A stretch of DNA of 64,000 nucleotides from Psychrobacillus soli (GTDB lineage Bacteria > Bacillota > Bacilli > Bacillales_A > Planococcaceae): assembly GCF_006861775.1 (NCBI RefSeq), contig NZ_VDGG01000009.1:38914-102913 (forward strand), written 5' to 3'. The notes beneath the pieces were generated by a model. The model saw only the letters and a program-made list of their open reading frames with translations. It had not been told where the DNA came from and did no database searches. Numbering within the stretch: the stretch's first letter is position 1; each line of letters opens with the position of its first letter. This document shows positions 1 through 9,824 of this stretch, in pieces. Made by a program: the position numbers and the translations under genes.

Positions 1-786
<786 letters not shown>

Positions 787-852
787 TTAGTCTTGTGTCT
801 TTTAAAAAGACTTTCCAAGTAGCTCTGCATTATGCAATTTTATACGGAAATA

Positions 853-873
853 CGGACAGGTATCACCTGTCCG
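853..873. promoter_or_regulatory. Perfect hairpin in the rpoB-rpoC spacer
   Basis: A 9-bp perfect inverted repeat (CGGACAGGT / ACCTGTCCG, 3-base loop) sits in the spacer between rpoB and rpoC. On the rpoBC-coding strand it is followed by only a weak T stretch. On the opposite strand it is followed by ATTTTTATT, so it would terminate antisense rather than sense transcripts better. It could be an mRNA processing or stability site; this is inference. Confidence 0.5.
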
Positions 874-979
874 ATTTTTATTGATTATTTCACAGTTCCA
901 ACTGGCTCTTCTTTACTTAATCCTGCCGTCGCAAAAAACAGTTGCAAGTCGCCGTTGAATCATTTTCTATCTCTATTAT

Positions 980-3900
980 TTATTCCCCGATTTCTACTGG
1001 TTCCTCTTCAGTTGCAAGTGGCAAAATTCCAAGGGCATCAGCTGCAGGAATATCATCATCTTCATCTAAATCACGAAGTTCAATTTCTTCTTCGTCAATT
1101 GTTAACATCTTAACGTCCATACCTAAACTTTGTAATTCCTTGATCAATACTTTGAATGATTCCGGAACACCAGGTTCTGGTACACTTTCACCTTTAACAA
1201 TTGCTTCGTACGTTTTTACACGCCCTACAACGTCATCGGATTTAACAGTTAAAATTTCTTGTAATGTATAAGCCGCACCGTATGCTTCAAGTGCCCATAC
1301 TTCCATCTCTCCAAAACGTTGTCCACCAAATTGCGCTTTCCCTCCAAGAGGCTGTTGCGTAACAAGTGAGTACGGTCCAGTAGAGCGAGCATGTAACTTA
1401 TCATCTACCATGTGGGCAAGTTTAATCATGTACATAACCCCAACAGAAACGCGGTTATCAAATGGTTCACCTGAACGCCCATCATATAAAGTTGTTTTAC
1501 CATCTCGGTTTAGACCCGCTTCTTCCATTGTGGACCAAACGTCTTCTTCGTTGGCACCATCGAATACTGGTGAAGCCATATGAACTCCTAGCAGTCTTGA
1601 AGCCATACCTAAGTGTAGCTCTAATACTTGCCCAATGTTCATACGAGAAGGTACACCAAGTGGGTTTAACATGATGTCAACTGGTGTGCCGTCTGGAAGG
1701 AATGGCATGTCTTCTTCCGGAAGGATACGTGAGATAACCCCTTTGTTACCATGACGTCCGGCCATTTTATCCCCAACGGAGATTTTACGTTTTTGAACGA
1801 TATAAGCACGAACTAATTGGTTAACACCTGGAGATAATTCATCCCCATCTTCACGGTTAAAGACTTTTACATCTAATACAATCCCACCAGCACCATGAGG
1901 TACACGTAAAGATGTATCACGAACTTCACGAGCTTTTTCACCGAAAATAGCATGAAGGAGACGTTCTTCTGCCGTTAGTTCTGTAACCCCTTTAGGCGTT
2001 ACTTTCCCAACTAAAATATCACCATCACGAACTTCCGCACCTACACGGATAATTCCACGATCATCTAAGTTGCGAAGTGCATCTTCTCCGACGTTTGGAA
2101 TATCTCTTGTGATTTCTTCTGGTCCGAGCTTCGTATCACGTGATTCTGATTCGTATTCTTCAATATGCACAGAAGTATATACATCATCTTTCACGAGACG
2201 CTCGCTCATAATAACAGCATCCTCGTAGTTGTATCCATCCCATGTCATGAAGGCTACTAGCACGTTACGTCCTAAAGCAAGCTCCCCTTGTTCCATAGAA
2301 GGTCCATCTGCAAGAATATCAAGTGGTTTTACTCGATCTCCCACTTTAACAATTGGACGTTGATTTATAGAAGTTCCGTGGTTAGATCGCTCGAATTTAT
2401 GGATTTTATACGAAGTTAAATCACCTTTAACTTCTTTTCCATCTACTTCTTCGATGCGTCGAACTCGAATTTCTTTCGCTTCGACATGCTCTACGATTCC
2501 GTGATACTTGGCAATAACAGCAGCACCAGAATCACGTGCATTTACATGTTCCATACCAGTTCCAACAAACGGAGCTTCCGGGTTTAATAATGGAACGGCT
2601 TGACGTTGCATGTTCGCTCCCATTAACGCACGGTTCGAGTCATCGTTTTCTAAGAATGGGATACACGCCGTTGCTGCGGAAACAACTTGTTTTGGAGAAA
2701 CGTCCATATAATCCACTTGTTCTTTTCTAAATACCGTGTTATCCCCTCGGAAACGTCCTACTACTTCTTCATTTAAGAACGCACCTTCATCTGATAATAG
2801 AGAGTTTGCTTGTGCTACCACATAGTTATCCTCTTCATCTGCAGTTAGATAGTCAATGCGCATCGTTACTAAGCCTGTTTCTGGGTCTACCCGGCGATAC
2901 GGTGTTTCGATAAAGCCAAATTTATTCACTTTTGCAAAGCTTGAAAGTGAGTTTATAAGTCCAATGTTCGGACCCTCTGGTGTTTCGATTGGACACATAC
3001 GACCATAGTGAGAGTAGTGAACGTCACGCACTTCGAAACCAGCACGCTCACGTGTTAAACCACCCGGTCCAAGCGCTGATAGACGACGTTTGTGCGTAAG
3101 TTCAGCAAGTGGGTTTGTTTGGTCCATGAATTGGGATAATTGCGAGCTACCAAAGAATTCTTTAATAGATGCAATAACTGGTCGAATATTAATCAATTGT
3201 TGAGGTACGATGGACTGTGTATCGTTAATAGACATACGCTCACGTACTACACGTTCCATACGAGAAAGACCAATTCGGAATTGGTTTTGTAGTAATTCTC
3301 CCACTGAACGTAAACGTCGATTACCAAGATGATCAATATCATCCGTGTTTCCAACATTAAATAAAAGATTAAAGAAATAACCAATAGAAGACACGATATC
3401 AGCTGGCGTAATATTTTTCACTTCATTTTCAACATACGCATTACTAATAACATTAATTTCTTTTTGTTCTTCATCATTTGGAGCAAATATTTTAATCGAT
3501 TGAATGGTAATGTCGTCTTCTAAAACGCCACCAACTTGCGATAATGTTTTGAAGCCAATTCCATTTTCTAAATGGGGAATCAGTTTATCTAGTACACGAC
3601 GATCAATAAGTGTACCAGCTTCTACTAATATCTCGCCCGTTTCTGGATCCACTAATGTTTCTGCTACCGTTTGATTAAATAAACGATTTTTTATATGCAG
3701 TTTTTTATTCATTTTATAACGACCAACATTTGCAAGATCATAGCGTTTTGGGTCAAAGAAGCGAGAATATAATAAGCTCTTTGCACTTTCCACTGTTGGT
3801 GGTTCACCTGGACGTAAACGCTCATAGATTTCAAGTAACGCTTTTTCAGGCGTTTCCGTATTATCTTTTTCAAGCGTATTACGTAAATATTCATTGTCAC

Positions 3901-4534
3901 CGATTAAATCGATGATTTCTTGATCGGATCCAAAGCCTAATGCGCGAAGTAAAACAGTCACTGGTAATTTACGAGTGCGATCGATACGGACGTACACTAC
4001 GTCTTTTGCATCAATTTCATATTCTAACCATGCACCGCGGTTTGGGATTACAGTTGCCCCAAAGCCTTTTTTACCATTTTTGTCTGTTTTGTCATGGAAG
4101 TAAACACTTGGTGAACGGACTAACTGAGATACGATAACGCGCTCAGCACCATTAATTACGAAAGTACCTGTTTCTGTCATCAATGGGAAATCACCCATGA
4201 AGACATCTTGTTCTTTCACTTCGTCCGTTTCTTTGTTGTGGAGACGCACTTTTACGCGCAATGGAGCCGCATATGTTGCGTCACGTTCTTTCGATTCGTC
4301 GACGGAATATTTCGGTTCATTTAAACTATAGTCGACAAATTCAAGTGATAGATTGCCTGTAAAGTCCTCGATTGGTGAAATATCTTTGAACATTTCACGT
4401 AAACCTTCTTCAAGGAACCATTCGTAAGATGCTGTTTGAATTTCGATTAGATTCGGAAGTTCAAGCACCTCACTAATACGCGCAAAACTTCTGCGGTGGC
4501 GGTGTTGTCCGTACTGAACTAGTTGACCTGTCAA
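980..4534 (-). CDS. rpoB: RNA polymerase beta subunit
   Basis: Second largest RNA polymerase subunit, forming one side of the active-site cleft. It is full length (1184 residues), with the expected N-terminus ([15 protein letters not shown]) and the rifampicin-binding cluster [20 protein letters not shown] near residues 460-480. That cluster reads as wild type with no classic resistance substitution. A GTG three codons upstream (4543) would also be in frame. I prefer the TTG at 4534, because GAGGGGTGA is correctly spaced before it and the B. subtilis protein starts at the same TGQLVQYG. It has its own promoter and a structured leader downstream of the methyltransferase gene. Confidence 0.98.
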   Translation of the reverse strand: MTGQLVQYGQHRHRRSFARISEVLELPNLIEIQTASYEWFLEEGLREMFKDISPIEDFTGNLSLEFVDYSLNEPKYSVDESKERDATYAAPLRVKVRLHNKETDEVKEQDVFMGDFPLMTETGTFVINGAERVIVSQLVRSPSVYFHDKTDKNGKKGFGATVIPNRGAWLEYEIDAKDVVYVRIDRTRKLPVTVLLRALGFGSDQEIIDLIGDNEYLRNTLEKDNTETPEKALLEIYERLRPGEPPTVESAKSLLYSRFFDPKRYDLANVGRYKMNKKLHIKNRLFNQTVAETLVDPETGEILVEAGTLIDRRVLDKLIPHLENGIGFKTLSQVGGVLEDDITIQSIKIFAPNDEEQKEINVISNAYVENEVKNITPADIVSSIGYFFNLLFNVGNTDDIDHLGNRRLRSVGELLQNQFRIGLSRMERVVRERMSINDTQSIVPQQLINIRPVIASIKEFFGSSQLSQFMDQTNPLAELTHKRRLSALGPGGLTRERAGFEVRDVHYSHYGRMCPIETPEGPNIGLINSLSSFAKVNKFGFIETPYRRVDPETGLVTMRIDYLTADEEDNYVVAQANSLLSDEGAFLNEEVVGRFRGDNTVFRKEQVDYMDVSPKQVVSAATACIPFLENDDSNRALMGANMQRQAVPLLNPEAPFVGTGMEHVNARDSGAAVIAKYHGIVEHVEAKEIRVRRIEEVDGKEVKGDLTSYKIHKFERSNHGTSINQRPIVKVGDRVKPLDILADGPSMEQGELALGRNVLVAFMTWDGYNYEDAVIMSERLVKDDVYTSVHIEEYESESRDTKLGPEEITRDIPNVGEDALRNLDDRGIIRVGAEVRDGDILVGKVTPKGVTELTAEERLLHAIFGEKAREVRDTSLRVPHGAGGIVLDVKVFNREDGDELSPGVNQLVRAYIVQKRKISVGDKMAGRHGNKGVISRILPEEDMPFLPDGTPVDIMLNPLGVPSRMNIGQVLELHLGMASRLLGVHMASPVFDGANEEDVWSTMEEAGLNRDGKTTLYDGRSGEPFDNRVSVGVMYMIKLAHMVDDKLHARSTGPYSLVTQQPLGGKAQFGGQRFGEMEVWALEAYGAAYTLQEILTVKSDDVVGRVKTYEAIVKGESVPEPGVPESFKVLIKELQSLGMDVKMLTIDEEEIELRDLDEDDDIPAADALGILPLATEEEPVEIGE

Positions 4535-4564
4535 CTCATTCACCCCTCAATAAAGCGATAATAG

Positions 4565-4606
4565 GTCTTTTCGATATGAACATTTTAGTGTATGATATCG
4601 AAAGAC
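4565..4606 (-). promoter_or_regulatory. rpoB leader hairpin A
   Basis: An imperfect inverted repeat in the rpoB 5' leader: GTCTTTTCGATAT pairs with ATATCGAAAGAC, about 12 bp with one bulged base and a long loop. It lies between a terminator-like hairpin and the rpoB ribosome binding site, so it may belong to a leader control structure. No function can be read directly. Confidence 0.5.
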
Positions 4607-4636
4607 AAAAAGAAAACGAGTTCTTAATAAGAGCTC
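4607..4636 (-). terminator. Attenuator-like hairpin in rpoB leader
   Basis: In the direction of rpoB transcription an 8-bp stem (GAGCTCTT / AAGAACTC, one mismatch, ATT loop) is followed directly by GTTTTCTTTTTG. This resembles a weak intrinsic terminator placed after the rpoB promoter and before the gene, so it could attenuate rpoBC. The stem is short and partial read-through is expected. Confidence 0.45.
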
Positions 4637-4734
4637 ATTTTTCGATTAACCAAACTTTTTCTCGGCCAGTATACCCATTTTCATAAATTTTATTCAAAAG
4701 GGCATACGTCCTCAAAATAATATTTTTGCATTTT

Positions 4735-4761
4735 ATTATAATATCATAGCGATTTTGTCAA
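4735..4761 (-). promoter_or_regulatory. Candidate sigma-A promoter for rpoBC
   Basis: TTGACA (4756-4761) and TATAAT (4735-4740) on the minus strand are both perfect consensus but separated by only 15 bases. The -35 overlaps the last codons of the methyltransferase gene. The short spacer is suboptimal, so an alternative -10 a few bases further on is possible. Confidence 0.6.
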
Positions 4762-4762
4762 G

Positions 4763-5365
4763 TCAATCTTTTGTAGCTTTTATAATCCAATAGCCTTTTG
4801 CTTTATCTACAACTTCTACTTGACCAAAAATCTCTTCTAAATAGCTAAAAGTAGATGGTGCCCCTTGTTTCTTTTGAATCACAACCCACAATTCTCCCTT
4901 TGAAACCAACTTCTCATAGGACTCTTTGTAAAAACGAAAAATAGTTTCTTTTCCAGCGCGAATCGGTGGATTAGTTATAATAGCCGCAAAGTTTGCAGTA
5001 GGAACTGCTGACAACCCATCACTTTCATAGATTCGTACATTTTGTATCCCGTTAGCAGCAGCGTTTTTTTCTGCAAGCTGGATTGCACGTGTGTTTACAT
5101 CTACTAAATGAACTGTTCTTCCTTCATTTGCTTTTGCAATGGAAAGACCTATAGGCCCATATCCACAACCCACATCTAAAAAGTCACCTTCCAGATTAGG
5201 TACTTCAAAAGCATCGATTAATACACGGGAGCCAAAATCTACTTCGCTCTTACTAAATACACCAGCATCTGTTTCAAATCGAAAATTATGACCGAGCAAT
5301 GTAAAATTCCAATGGCGTGGTTTACTTTCCGTTTGAGGTTTTCTAGAATAATAATGATCAGACAC
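4763..5365 (-). CDS. ybxB: RsmC-like class I SAM methyltransferase (YbxB)
   Basis: Predicted S-adenosylmethionine-dependent methyltransferase of the RsmC/RlmG type, probably acting on a guanine of 16S rRNA by family. The SAM-binding motif LDVGCGYGPIG lies at about residue 60, and the catalytic NPP(I/F) motif appears as ITNPPIRAG near residue 131. The GTG start is chosen over an ATG five codons upstream: GGAGGG is well spaced before the GTG, none precedes the ATG, and homologues start at SDHYYS. It lies between rplL and rpoB exactly as ybxB does in B. subtilis. The target base is not shown by the sequence. Confidence 0.85.
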   Translation of the reverse strand: MSDHYYSRKPQTESKPRHWNFTLLGHNFRFETDAGVFSKSEVDFGSRVLIDAFEVPNLEGDFLDVGCGYGPIGLSIAKANEGRTVHLVDVNTRAIQLAEKNAAANGIQNVRIYESDGLSAVPTANFAAIITNPPIRAGKETIFRFYKESYEKLVSKGELWVVIQKKQGAPSTFSYLEEIFGQVEVVDKAKGYWIIKATKD

Positions 5366-5390
5366 CGAATAACCCTCCACAATACATACG

Positions 5391-5427
5391 AAGAAAAGCC
5401 CGTCGTTTACTGACGAGCTTTTTTCTT
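5391..5427 (-). terminator. Terminator after rplL
   Basis: A 9-bp stem (AAGCTCGTC / GACGGGCTT, one G-U pair, 7-base loop) extended by A/T flanks. It is followed on the minus strand by TTTTCTT. It closes the rplJ-rplL unit; read-through would feed ybxB. Confidence 0.75.
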
Positions 5428-5442
5428 CGGACTGTACAAAAA

Positions 5443-5805
5443 TTACTTAACTTCTACGCCTGCGCCAACTTCTTCAAGTTGAGCTTTGAAAGCTTCTGCT
5501 TCATCTTTAGAAACGCCTTCTTTAAGTGCTTTTGGAGCGTTGTCAACTAATTCTTTAGCTTCTTTCAAGCCAAGACCAGTGATTTCGCGAACTACTTTGA
5601 TTACTTTGATTTTTTGAGCTCCAGCAGATGCAAGGATTACGTCAAAATCAGTTTTTTCTTCTTCAGCAGCAGCTCCGCCACCAGCAGCTACCGCTACTGG
5701 TGCAGCAGCTGTTACACCGAATTCTTCTTCAATTGCTTTTACTAAGTCGTTTAATTCAAGAACTGTCATTGTTTTGATAGCTTCTAAGATTTGCTCGTTG
5801 TTCAT
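5443..5805 (-). CDS. rplL: Ribosomal protein L7/L12
   Basis: Stalk protein of the 50S subunit that recruits translation GTPases. At 120 residues it has the family length: an N-terminal dimerisation helix region, an Ala/Gly-rich hinge near residues 35-50 ([14 protein letters not shown]), and the C-terminal factor-binding domain with [21 protein letters not shown] ribosome binding site precedes the ATG. It follows rplJ by about 70 bases in the usual stalk operon and is followed by a terminator. Confidence 0.98.
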   Translation of the reverse strand: MNNEQILEAIKTMTVLELNDLVKAIEEEFGVTAAAPVAVAAGGGAAAEEEKTDFDVILASAGAQKIKVIKVVREITGLGLKEAKELVDNAPKALKEGVSKDEAEAFKAQLEEVGAGVEVK

Positions 5806-5877
5806 TTTAATTTCCTCCTATAATTGGATAATTTTTAGGCTATTCGCCGTTTTTTTCTTGTTAAGCCGCGTAATGAA

Positions 5878-6378
5878 TTATGCGCCTTGTTCTTCTTTTT
5901 GTTCTGCAACAGCTTTTGTTGCAAGTGCAAAATTGCGCACTGGAGCTTGAAGTACTGAAAGAAGCATAGAAAGAAGTCCGTCGCGTGATGGAAGTTCCGC
6001 TAATGCTTTCACATCTTCAGCAGATGCTACAGTTCCTTCGATGATACCAGCTTTAATTTCTAGATGTTCGTTCTTTTTAGCAAAATCATTAATGATTTTT
6101 GCAGGAGCGATTACATCTTCGTTAGAAAATGCAACTGCGTTTGGACCAACAAGATGTTCATTAATCCCGTCAACTCCAACTACTTCAGTAGCACGGCGTG
6201 TAAGTGAGTTTTTGTAAACTTTGAATTCCACACCAGCTTCACGAAGTTGTTTACGTAATTCTGTTACTTGCGCAACGTTTAAACCACGGTAATCAACTAC
6301 TACTACAGAAGCGGCAGCTTTAAATTTTTCTGCAATGTCTTGAACTTGCACTTTTTTTGTTTCAATTGCTTTGCTCAT
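5878..6378 (-). CDS. rplJ: Ribosomal protein L10
   Basis: Base of the ribosomal stalk and anchor for the L7/L12 dimers. It has 166 residues starting [13 protein letters not shown]. The reading frame is open for another 46 codons upstream, but the ATG chosen has a GGAGGTGCC site and matches family starts; the upstream part is the RNA leader. Conserved segments [18 protein letters not shown] and the hydrophobic helix [17 protein letters not shown] are visible. Synthesis is probably controlled by L10(L12)4 binding to the leader, as known for this family. Confidence 0.98.
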   Translation of the reverse strand: MSKAIETKKVQVQDIAEKFKAAASVVVVDYRGLNVAQVTELRKQLREAGVEFKVYKNSLTRRATEVVGVDGINEHLVGPNAVAFSNEDVIAPAKIINDFAKKNEHLEIKAGIIEGTVASAEDVKALAELPSRDGLLSMLLSVLQAPVRNFALATKAVAEQKEEQGA

Positions 6379-6596
6379 CTTGGCACCTCCTATAAGAATT
6401 GGCCATTTATACCGAAAAAAGAAAAGCCTCTGATCTACGGATAGACACAGAGGCAGAAAGTCATCATCTAATAAGAATCTGAATTTGCTTGTCCTCGGTA
6501 GGATATTAAGTGACAAGTCACTCCTACTGTCTTCGGTACAAATGTATATTTCACAACAAAAGTCATCTTAACAGATAAACTTTCCGTTGTCAATTA
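6379..6596 (-). promoter_or_regulatory. L10 leader with attenuator hairpin
   Basis: The leader between rplA and rplJ contains a 7-bp stem (GCCTCTG / CAGAGGC, 6426-6454) followed by TTTTCTTTTTT on the minus strand, a clear intrinsic terminator. Its placement just before the rplJ ribosome binding site matches the known Firmicutes L10 leader, where r-protein binding promotes termination. The binding site itself was not resolved by eye. Confidence 0.75.
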
Positions 6597-7289
6597 TTAT
6601 TTAATTGATTGAGCGTCAACTTTTACAGCTGGACCCATAGTAGTTGTAACATTTACAGACTTCATGTAAATACCTTTTGAAGCAGCTGGTTTAGCTTTTT
6701 GAATCACTTCAAATACTGCCATGAAGTTTTCTACTAATTTGTCGTCTTCGAAAGAAACTTTACCGATAGGAGCGTGGATAATTCCAGCTTTATCAGCACG
6801 GTATTCAACTTTACCTGCTTTAATTTCTTCGATTGCTTTTGTTACGTCAAATGTAACAGTACCTGTTTTCGGGTTTGGCATTAAACCTTTTGGCCCAAGA
6901 ACACGACCGATTTTACCAACTTCACCCATCATGTCTGGAGTAGCAACGATAACATCGAAGTCAAACCATCCTTGTTGGATTTTGTTGATGTATTCTGCAT
7001 CGCCTGCGTAGTCTGCACCAGCAGCTTCAGCTTCTTTAAGTTTTTCACCTTTAGCGAATACTAATACGCGTTGTGTTTTACCAGTACCGTTTGGAAGTAC
7101 AACTGCTCCACGGATTTGTTGATCATTTTTACGAGTGTCGATTCCTAGACGGAAAGCAACTTCTACTGTTGCATCGAAATTAACTGTGCTTGTTTTTTTC
7201 GCAAGCTCGATAGCTTCTTTAGCTGAGTATAATGTATTGTTATCAACTAATTTAGCTGCTTCTTGTAACTTTTTACCTTTGTTAGCCAT
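6597..7289 (-). CDS. rplA: Ribosomal protein L1
   Basis: Large-subunit protein of the L1 stalk that handles exit of deacylated tRNA; in many bacteria it also represses its own operon. It has 230 residues with the signature region [20 protein letters not shown] and [16 protein letters not shown]. The ATG has AAGGAGGACG upstream. It forms a pair with rplK, separated by about 130 bases that contain a hairpin suited to autoregulation. Confidence 0.98.
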   Translation of the reverse strand: MANKGKKLQEAAKLVDNNTLYSAKEAIELAKKTSTVNFDATVEVAFRLGIDTRKNDQQIRGAVVLPNGTGKTQRVLVFAKGEKLKEAEAAGADYAGDAEYINKIQQGWFDFDVIVATPDMMGEVGKIGRVLGPKGLMPNPKTGTVTFDVTKAIEEIKAGKVEYRADKAGIIHAPIGKVSFEDDKLVENFMAVFEVIQKAKPAASKGIYMKSVNVTTTMGPAVKVDAQSIK

Positions 7290-7343
7290 TTAAAACGTCC
7301 TCCTTGATAGTGGTTTTAGCGGAATAAACCTCCCACGTGTAAA

Positions 7344-7375
7344 GGTTGCAGTTATCCTAAAGAACAACTACAACC
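7344..7375 (-). promoter_or_regulatory. Hairpin in rplK-rplA spacer, possible L1 site
   Basis: A 10-bp stem with one G-U pair (GGTTGTAGTT / AACTGCAACC) lies about 55 bases before the rplA start. L1 is known to bind an rRNA-like hairpin in its own mRNA; assignment here rests on position only. Confidence 0.4.
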
Positions 7376-7417
7376 TCTCAAAAAACAAATGCGTCATATC
7401 AAAATGCACATCAAGTA

Positions 7418-7843
7418 TTAGTCTTCGATCGTAATACCCATGCTACGTGCAGTACCTTCAACCATCAAAATAGCTGCTTCAACAGATGCTGCATTTAAAT
7501 CTGGCATTTTTTGTTCTGCGATTTCGCGAACTTTATCACGTTTCACTGTCGCCACTTTTACGCGGTTCGGTTCACCTGATCCAGATTGAATACCTGCTGC
7601 TACTTTAAGTAACACTGCTGCCGGCGGAGTTTTTGTAATGAAAGTAAATGAACGGTCTTCAAATACAGAAATTTCAACCGGAATGATTAGACCTGCTTGA
7701 TCAGCAGTACGTGCGTTGAACTCCTTACAGAATCCCATGATATTAACACCCGCTTGTCCTAATGCAGGACCAACCGGTGGCGCTGGGTTTGCTTTACCAG
7801 CAGGAATTTGTAATTTAACAACTTTAATCACTTTTTTAGCCAC
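7418..7843 (-). CDS. rplK: Ribosomal protein L11
   Basis: L11 binds the GTPase-associated centre of 23S rRNA and is the thiopeptide target region. The GTG start gives 141 residues, the normal family length, and AAGGAGGTG lies seven bases upstream. The longer open frame has no supporting ribosome binding site. The proline-rich N-terminus [20 protein letters not shown] and C-terminal GTARSMGI are diagnostic. It is first in the rplK-rplA pair, downstream of a recognisable promoter. Confidence 0.98.
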   Translation of the reverse strand: MAKKVIKVVKLQIPAGKANPAPPVGPALGQAGVNIMGFCKEFNARTADQAGLIIPVEISVFEDRSFTFITKTPPAAVLLKVAAGIQSGSGEPNRVKVATVKRDKVREIAEQKMPDLNAASVEAAILMVEGTARSMGITIED

Positions 7844-7971
7844 GAGACACACCTCCTTAAGTCCGTGATGTGGTAATTGGGTTGCCCCTCCCACTCAAAT
7901 ATCTGTCTCTCAGCTCTGCGCTGATAACATTAGAAAATTAATGCAGACGTATTTTCAGTCTGACCTTTGAA

Positions 7972-8000
7972 ATGATACCATTTTTTTGTTACTTCTGCAA
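7972..8000 (-). promoter_or_regulatory. Sigma-A promoter for rplK-rplA
   Basis: TTGCAG (7995-8000) and TATCAT (7972-7977) on the minus strand with exactly 17 bases between. It lies immediately after nusG and about 130 bases before the rplK start, leaving a sizeable leader. Confidence 0.65.
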
Positions 8001-8014
8001 GTATCTATACTTAA

Positions 8015-8548
8015 TTATATTTTAATCACTTGATCAAAGTCTAATTCCATGTTTGTTTCTCGACCAAACATATCTACTGAAACTGTTACTTTTGCTTTTT
8101 CAGAATCGATTTCCTCTACTTTTCCTTGGAAGTGAGCAAATGGTCCTTCTAAAACTTCTACCATTTCTCCCACTGAGAAATCGACCTCTATTTTGCGATC
8201 ATCCGTGCCCATTTGTTTCAACATGGATTGCACTTCTTCAGGAGCTAAAGGTGTTGGTTTCGTCCCTCCACCTGAAGAACCGAGGAACCCTGTTACTCCA
8301 GGTGTGTTTCGTACAACATACCATGCATCATCTGTCATAATTAGTTCTACAAAAACATATCCTGGGAAAGTTTTTCTTAAAACGACACGTTTCTTCCCAT
8401 CTTTAAAATCAACTTCTTCTTGCTCAGGGATAAACACTCGGAAAATTTTATCTGACATCCCCATTGTTTCTACACGCTTTTCTAAATTTGCTTTGACTTT
8501 ATTTTCATACCCAGAGTAAGTATGAACAACATACCAATTTTTCTCCAT
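8015..8548 (-). CDS. nusG: Transcription factor NusG
   Basis: NusG binds RNA polymerase through its NGN domain and modulates pausing and termination. It has 177 residues: an N-terminal NGN domain (WYVVHTYSGYENKVK, then FPGYVFVEL) and a C-terminal KOW domain (GPFAHFQGKVEEID). The ATG is not preceded by a normally spaced ribosome binding site: AAGGAGGG lies 24 bases away with a small hairpin between, which would bring it to about nine bases if folded. It belongs to the rpmG-secE-nusG unit. Confidence 0.97.
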   Translation of the reverse strand: MEKNWYVVHTYSGYENKVKANLEKRVETMGMSDKIFRVFIPEQEEVDFKDGKKRVVLRKTFPGYVFVELIMTDDAWYVVRNTPGVTGFLGSSGGGTKPTPLAPEEVQSMLKQMGTDDRKIEVDFSVGEMVEVLEGPFAHFQGKVEEIDSEKAKVTVSVDMFGRETNMELDFDQVIKI

Positions 8549-8580
8549 AAATTTCAGGACCTAGTGTCCTTTCCCTCCTT
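8549..8580 (-). promoter_or_regulatory. nusG ribosome binding site with bridging hairpin
   Basis: On the minus strand AAGGAGGG (8573-8580) is followed by AGGAC-ACTAG-GTCCT (8556-8570), a 5-bp stem, and then GAAATTT and the ATG. Folding the stem shortens the gap from 24 to about nine bases. The pairing is seen directly; the effect on initiation is inferred. Confidence 0.55.
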
Positions 8581-8594
8581 TTCTTTAGACAAAT

Positions 8595-8623
8595 GAAAAA
8601 ACCCGTTCGTTTTCAAAGACGGG
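8595..8623 (-). terminator. Hairpin terminator between secE and nusG
   Basis: CCCGT / ACGGG (8602-8623) with flanking A/T pairs, followed on the minus strand by TTTTTTCATT. The GC stem is only 5 bp, so it probably acts as a partial terminator that sets the secE:nusG ratio. Confidence 0.5.
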
Positions 8624-8654
8624 CTATTTTCAAAAAATATTTACATACTACATT

Positions 8655-8840
8655 TTATAAATCTAAATACAAACGGAATAGTTCTGAAATCCCTAAGTCT
8701 ACTATAGCAAAAAACACAGCCATTAATACAACCGTAGCAAGAACAATTACTGTATAACGTGTTAGTTCTTTGCGTTTAGGCCAACTTACTTTTCTCATTT
8801 CAGACATTACATTTTTAAAAAATCCACCTACATTAGCCAT
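8655..8840 (-). CDS. secE: Preprotein translocase subunit SecE
   Basis: Small membrane subunit that clamps SecY in the Sec translocon. At 61 residues it is the usual short Gram-positive form, with the conserved cytosolic helix MSEMRKVSWPKRKELTRYT followed by a single transmembrane segment, VIVLATVVLMAVFFAIVDLG. The ATG has a GGAGG site (GTGGAGGTTTAG). The open frame extends far upstream through rpmG, but that part is not conserved. It lies between rpmG and nusG as in other Bacilli. Confidence 0.96.
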   Translation of the reverse strand: MANVGGFFKNVMSEMRKVSWPKRKELTRYTVIVLATVVLMAVFFAIVDLGISELFRLYLDL

Positions 8841-8883
8841 TCTAGCTAAACCTCCACATGGAAAATCTATCTTACTTTCATAC

Positions 8884-9033
8884 TTATAACGTTTGTTTAT
8901 GAAGTGTATGTGCATTACAATGCGCACAGTATTTTTTTCGTTCTGTACGTATCGTTGTACTCTCTTTCGACGCGGGAACTGTATAATTCCGATTACCACA
9001 TTGCACACAACTCAAGACAATTTTCTTTGTCAT
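8884..9033 (-). CDS. rpmG: Ribosomal protein L33
   Basis: Small 50S protein of 49 residues. It is the zinc-binding form: paired cysteines CVQC near residues 9-12 and CAHC near 36-39 form a zinc ribbon. The start is the ATG of MTKKIVLSC with AAAGGTGAT upstream; a longer in-frame ATG upstream gives a non-conserved extension. It is the first gene of the rpmG-secE-nusG unit. Bacilli often carry both zinc and zinc-free L33 paralogues; no second copy is in this window. Confidence 0.93.
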   Translation of the reverse strand: MTKKIVLSCVQCGNRNYTVPASKESTTIRTERKKYCAHCNAHTLHKQTL

Positions 9034-9065
9034 TGTATCACCTTTTGGCGTATAATTCTTTTTCA

Positions 9066-9094
9066 AGATTATCATCTTACAGAAACTGTGTCAA
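9066..9094 (-). promoter_or_regulatory. Sigma-A promoter for rpmG-secE-nusG
   Basis: TTGACA (9089-9094) and TAATCT (9066-9071) with a 17-base spacer on the minus strand, in the short gap after sigH. Confidence 0.7.
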
Positions 9095-9108
9095 CCAAGC
9101 ACAAGCGT

Positions 9109-9753
9109 TTATACATAATTACTATCAATCTCCATATAACGCTCTAGTTTCCTTTTTACGCGTTGTAAAGCATTGTCAATTGACTTTACGTGCCGGTTTA
9201 GTTCTTCTGAAATTTCTTGATAAGACTGTCCATCCAAATATAGTGCGAGTACTTGTTGCTCCAGCTCACTTAAAATTTCAGCCATCTTTCCCTCCATGTA
9301 ATTATAATCTTCTCGATTAATAATTAACTCCTCAGGATCATCCACGACCGAACCAGCAATCATATCCATTAGCGTTCGATCTGATTCTTCATCATATATA
9401 GGCTTGTCCAATGACACATAAGAATTCAGCGGGATATGCTTTTGGCGAGTTGCAGTTTTAATCGCAGTAATTATTTGCCTAGTAATACATAACTCTGCAA
9501 AGGCACGAAAAGAAGCAAGTTTCTCCTCTTTGAAATCTCGTATTGCTTTATATAATCCAATCATTCCTTCTTGGAGTATATCTTCTTTATCCGCACCTAT
9601 TAAAAAATAGGATCTTCCCTTCATTCGAACGAACGAACGGTACTTGGTTATTAAAAAATCTAGCGCTTCAGTGTTCCCTTGATGAACTAGCTCTACAAGT
9701 TCCTCATCTAGTAAACTATCCAATTGTTGTAGATTCCGTTCTGTCTTTTCCAA
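9109..9753 (-). CDS. sigH: RNA polymerase sigma factor SigH
   Basis: Sigma-H drives early sporulation and post-exponential genes. It is a sigma-70 family protein with region 2 (DKEDILQEGMIGLYKAIRDF) and region 4 helix-turn-helix (GQSYQEISEELNRHVKSID). The segment RQIITAIKTATRQKHIPLNS is nearly invariant in SigH orthologues. I set the start at the TTG at 9753, giving 214 residues, because GAGGTGA precedes it and the predicted promoter would place a GTG at 9789 at or before the transcription start. It lies after rae1 with its own promoter. Confidence 0.93.
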   Translation of the reverse strand: MEKTERNLQQLDSLLDEELVELVHQGNTEALDFLITKYRSFVRMKGRSYFLIGADKEDILQEGMIGLYKAIRDFKEEKLASFRAFAELCITRQIITAIKTATRQKHIPLNSYVSLDKPIYDEESDRTLMDMIAGSVVDDPEELIINREDYNYMEGKMAEILSELEQQVLALYLDGQSYQEISEELNRHVKSIDNALQRVKRKLERYMEIDSNYV

Positions 9754-9790
9754 TGAAGTCACCTCAGCCAAATTACTAATAGTTACCACA

Positions 9791-9820
9791 AGTATACAGG
9801 ATGGAAATTTATAGCGTCAA
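9791..9820 (-). promoter_or_regulatory. Sigma-A promoter for sigH
   Basis: TTGACG (9815-9820) and TATACT (9791-9796) with an 18-base spacer on the minus strand, in the 35-base gap between rae1 and sigH. B. subtilis spo0H also has its own sigma-A promoter. Confidence 0.65.
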
Positions 9821-9824
9821 TGAA

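Noticed and set aside
832..1271. Two overlapping plus-strand reading frames of about 100 codons over the end of rpoB
   Set aside because: They are antisense to a conserved gene, lack ribosome binding sites and have low-complexity translations.
3940..4137. Antisense frame of 65 codons inside rpoB
   Set aside because: It is a shadow of rpoB codon usage without start signals.
6379..6516. N-terminal extension of L10 by 46 residues
   Set aside because: This stretch is the structured L10 leader with a terminator; family members start at MSKAIE and the ribosome binding site is there.
8841..9008. N-terminal extension of SecE by 56 residues
   Set aside because: It overlaps rpmG in another frame and is not conserved; GGAGG lies before the internal ATG.
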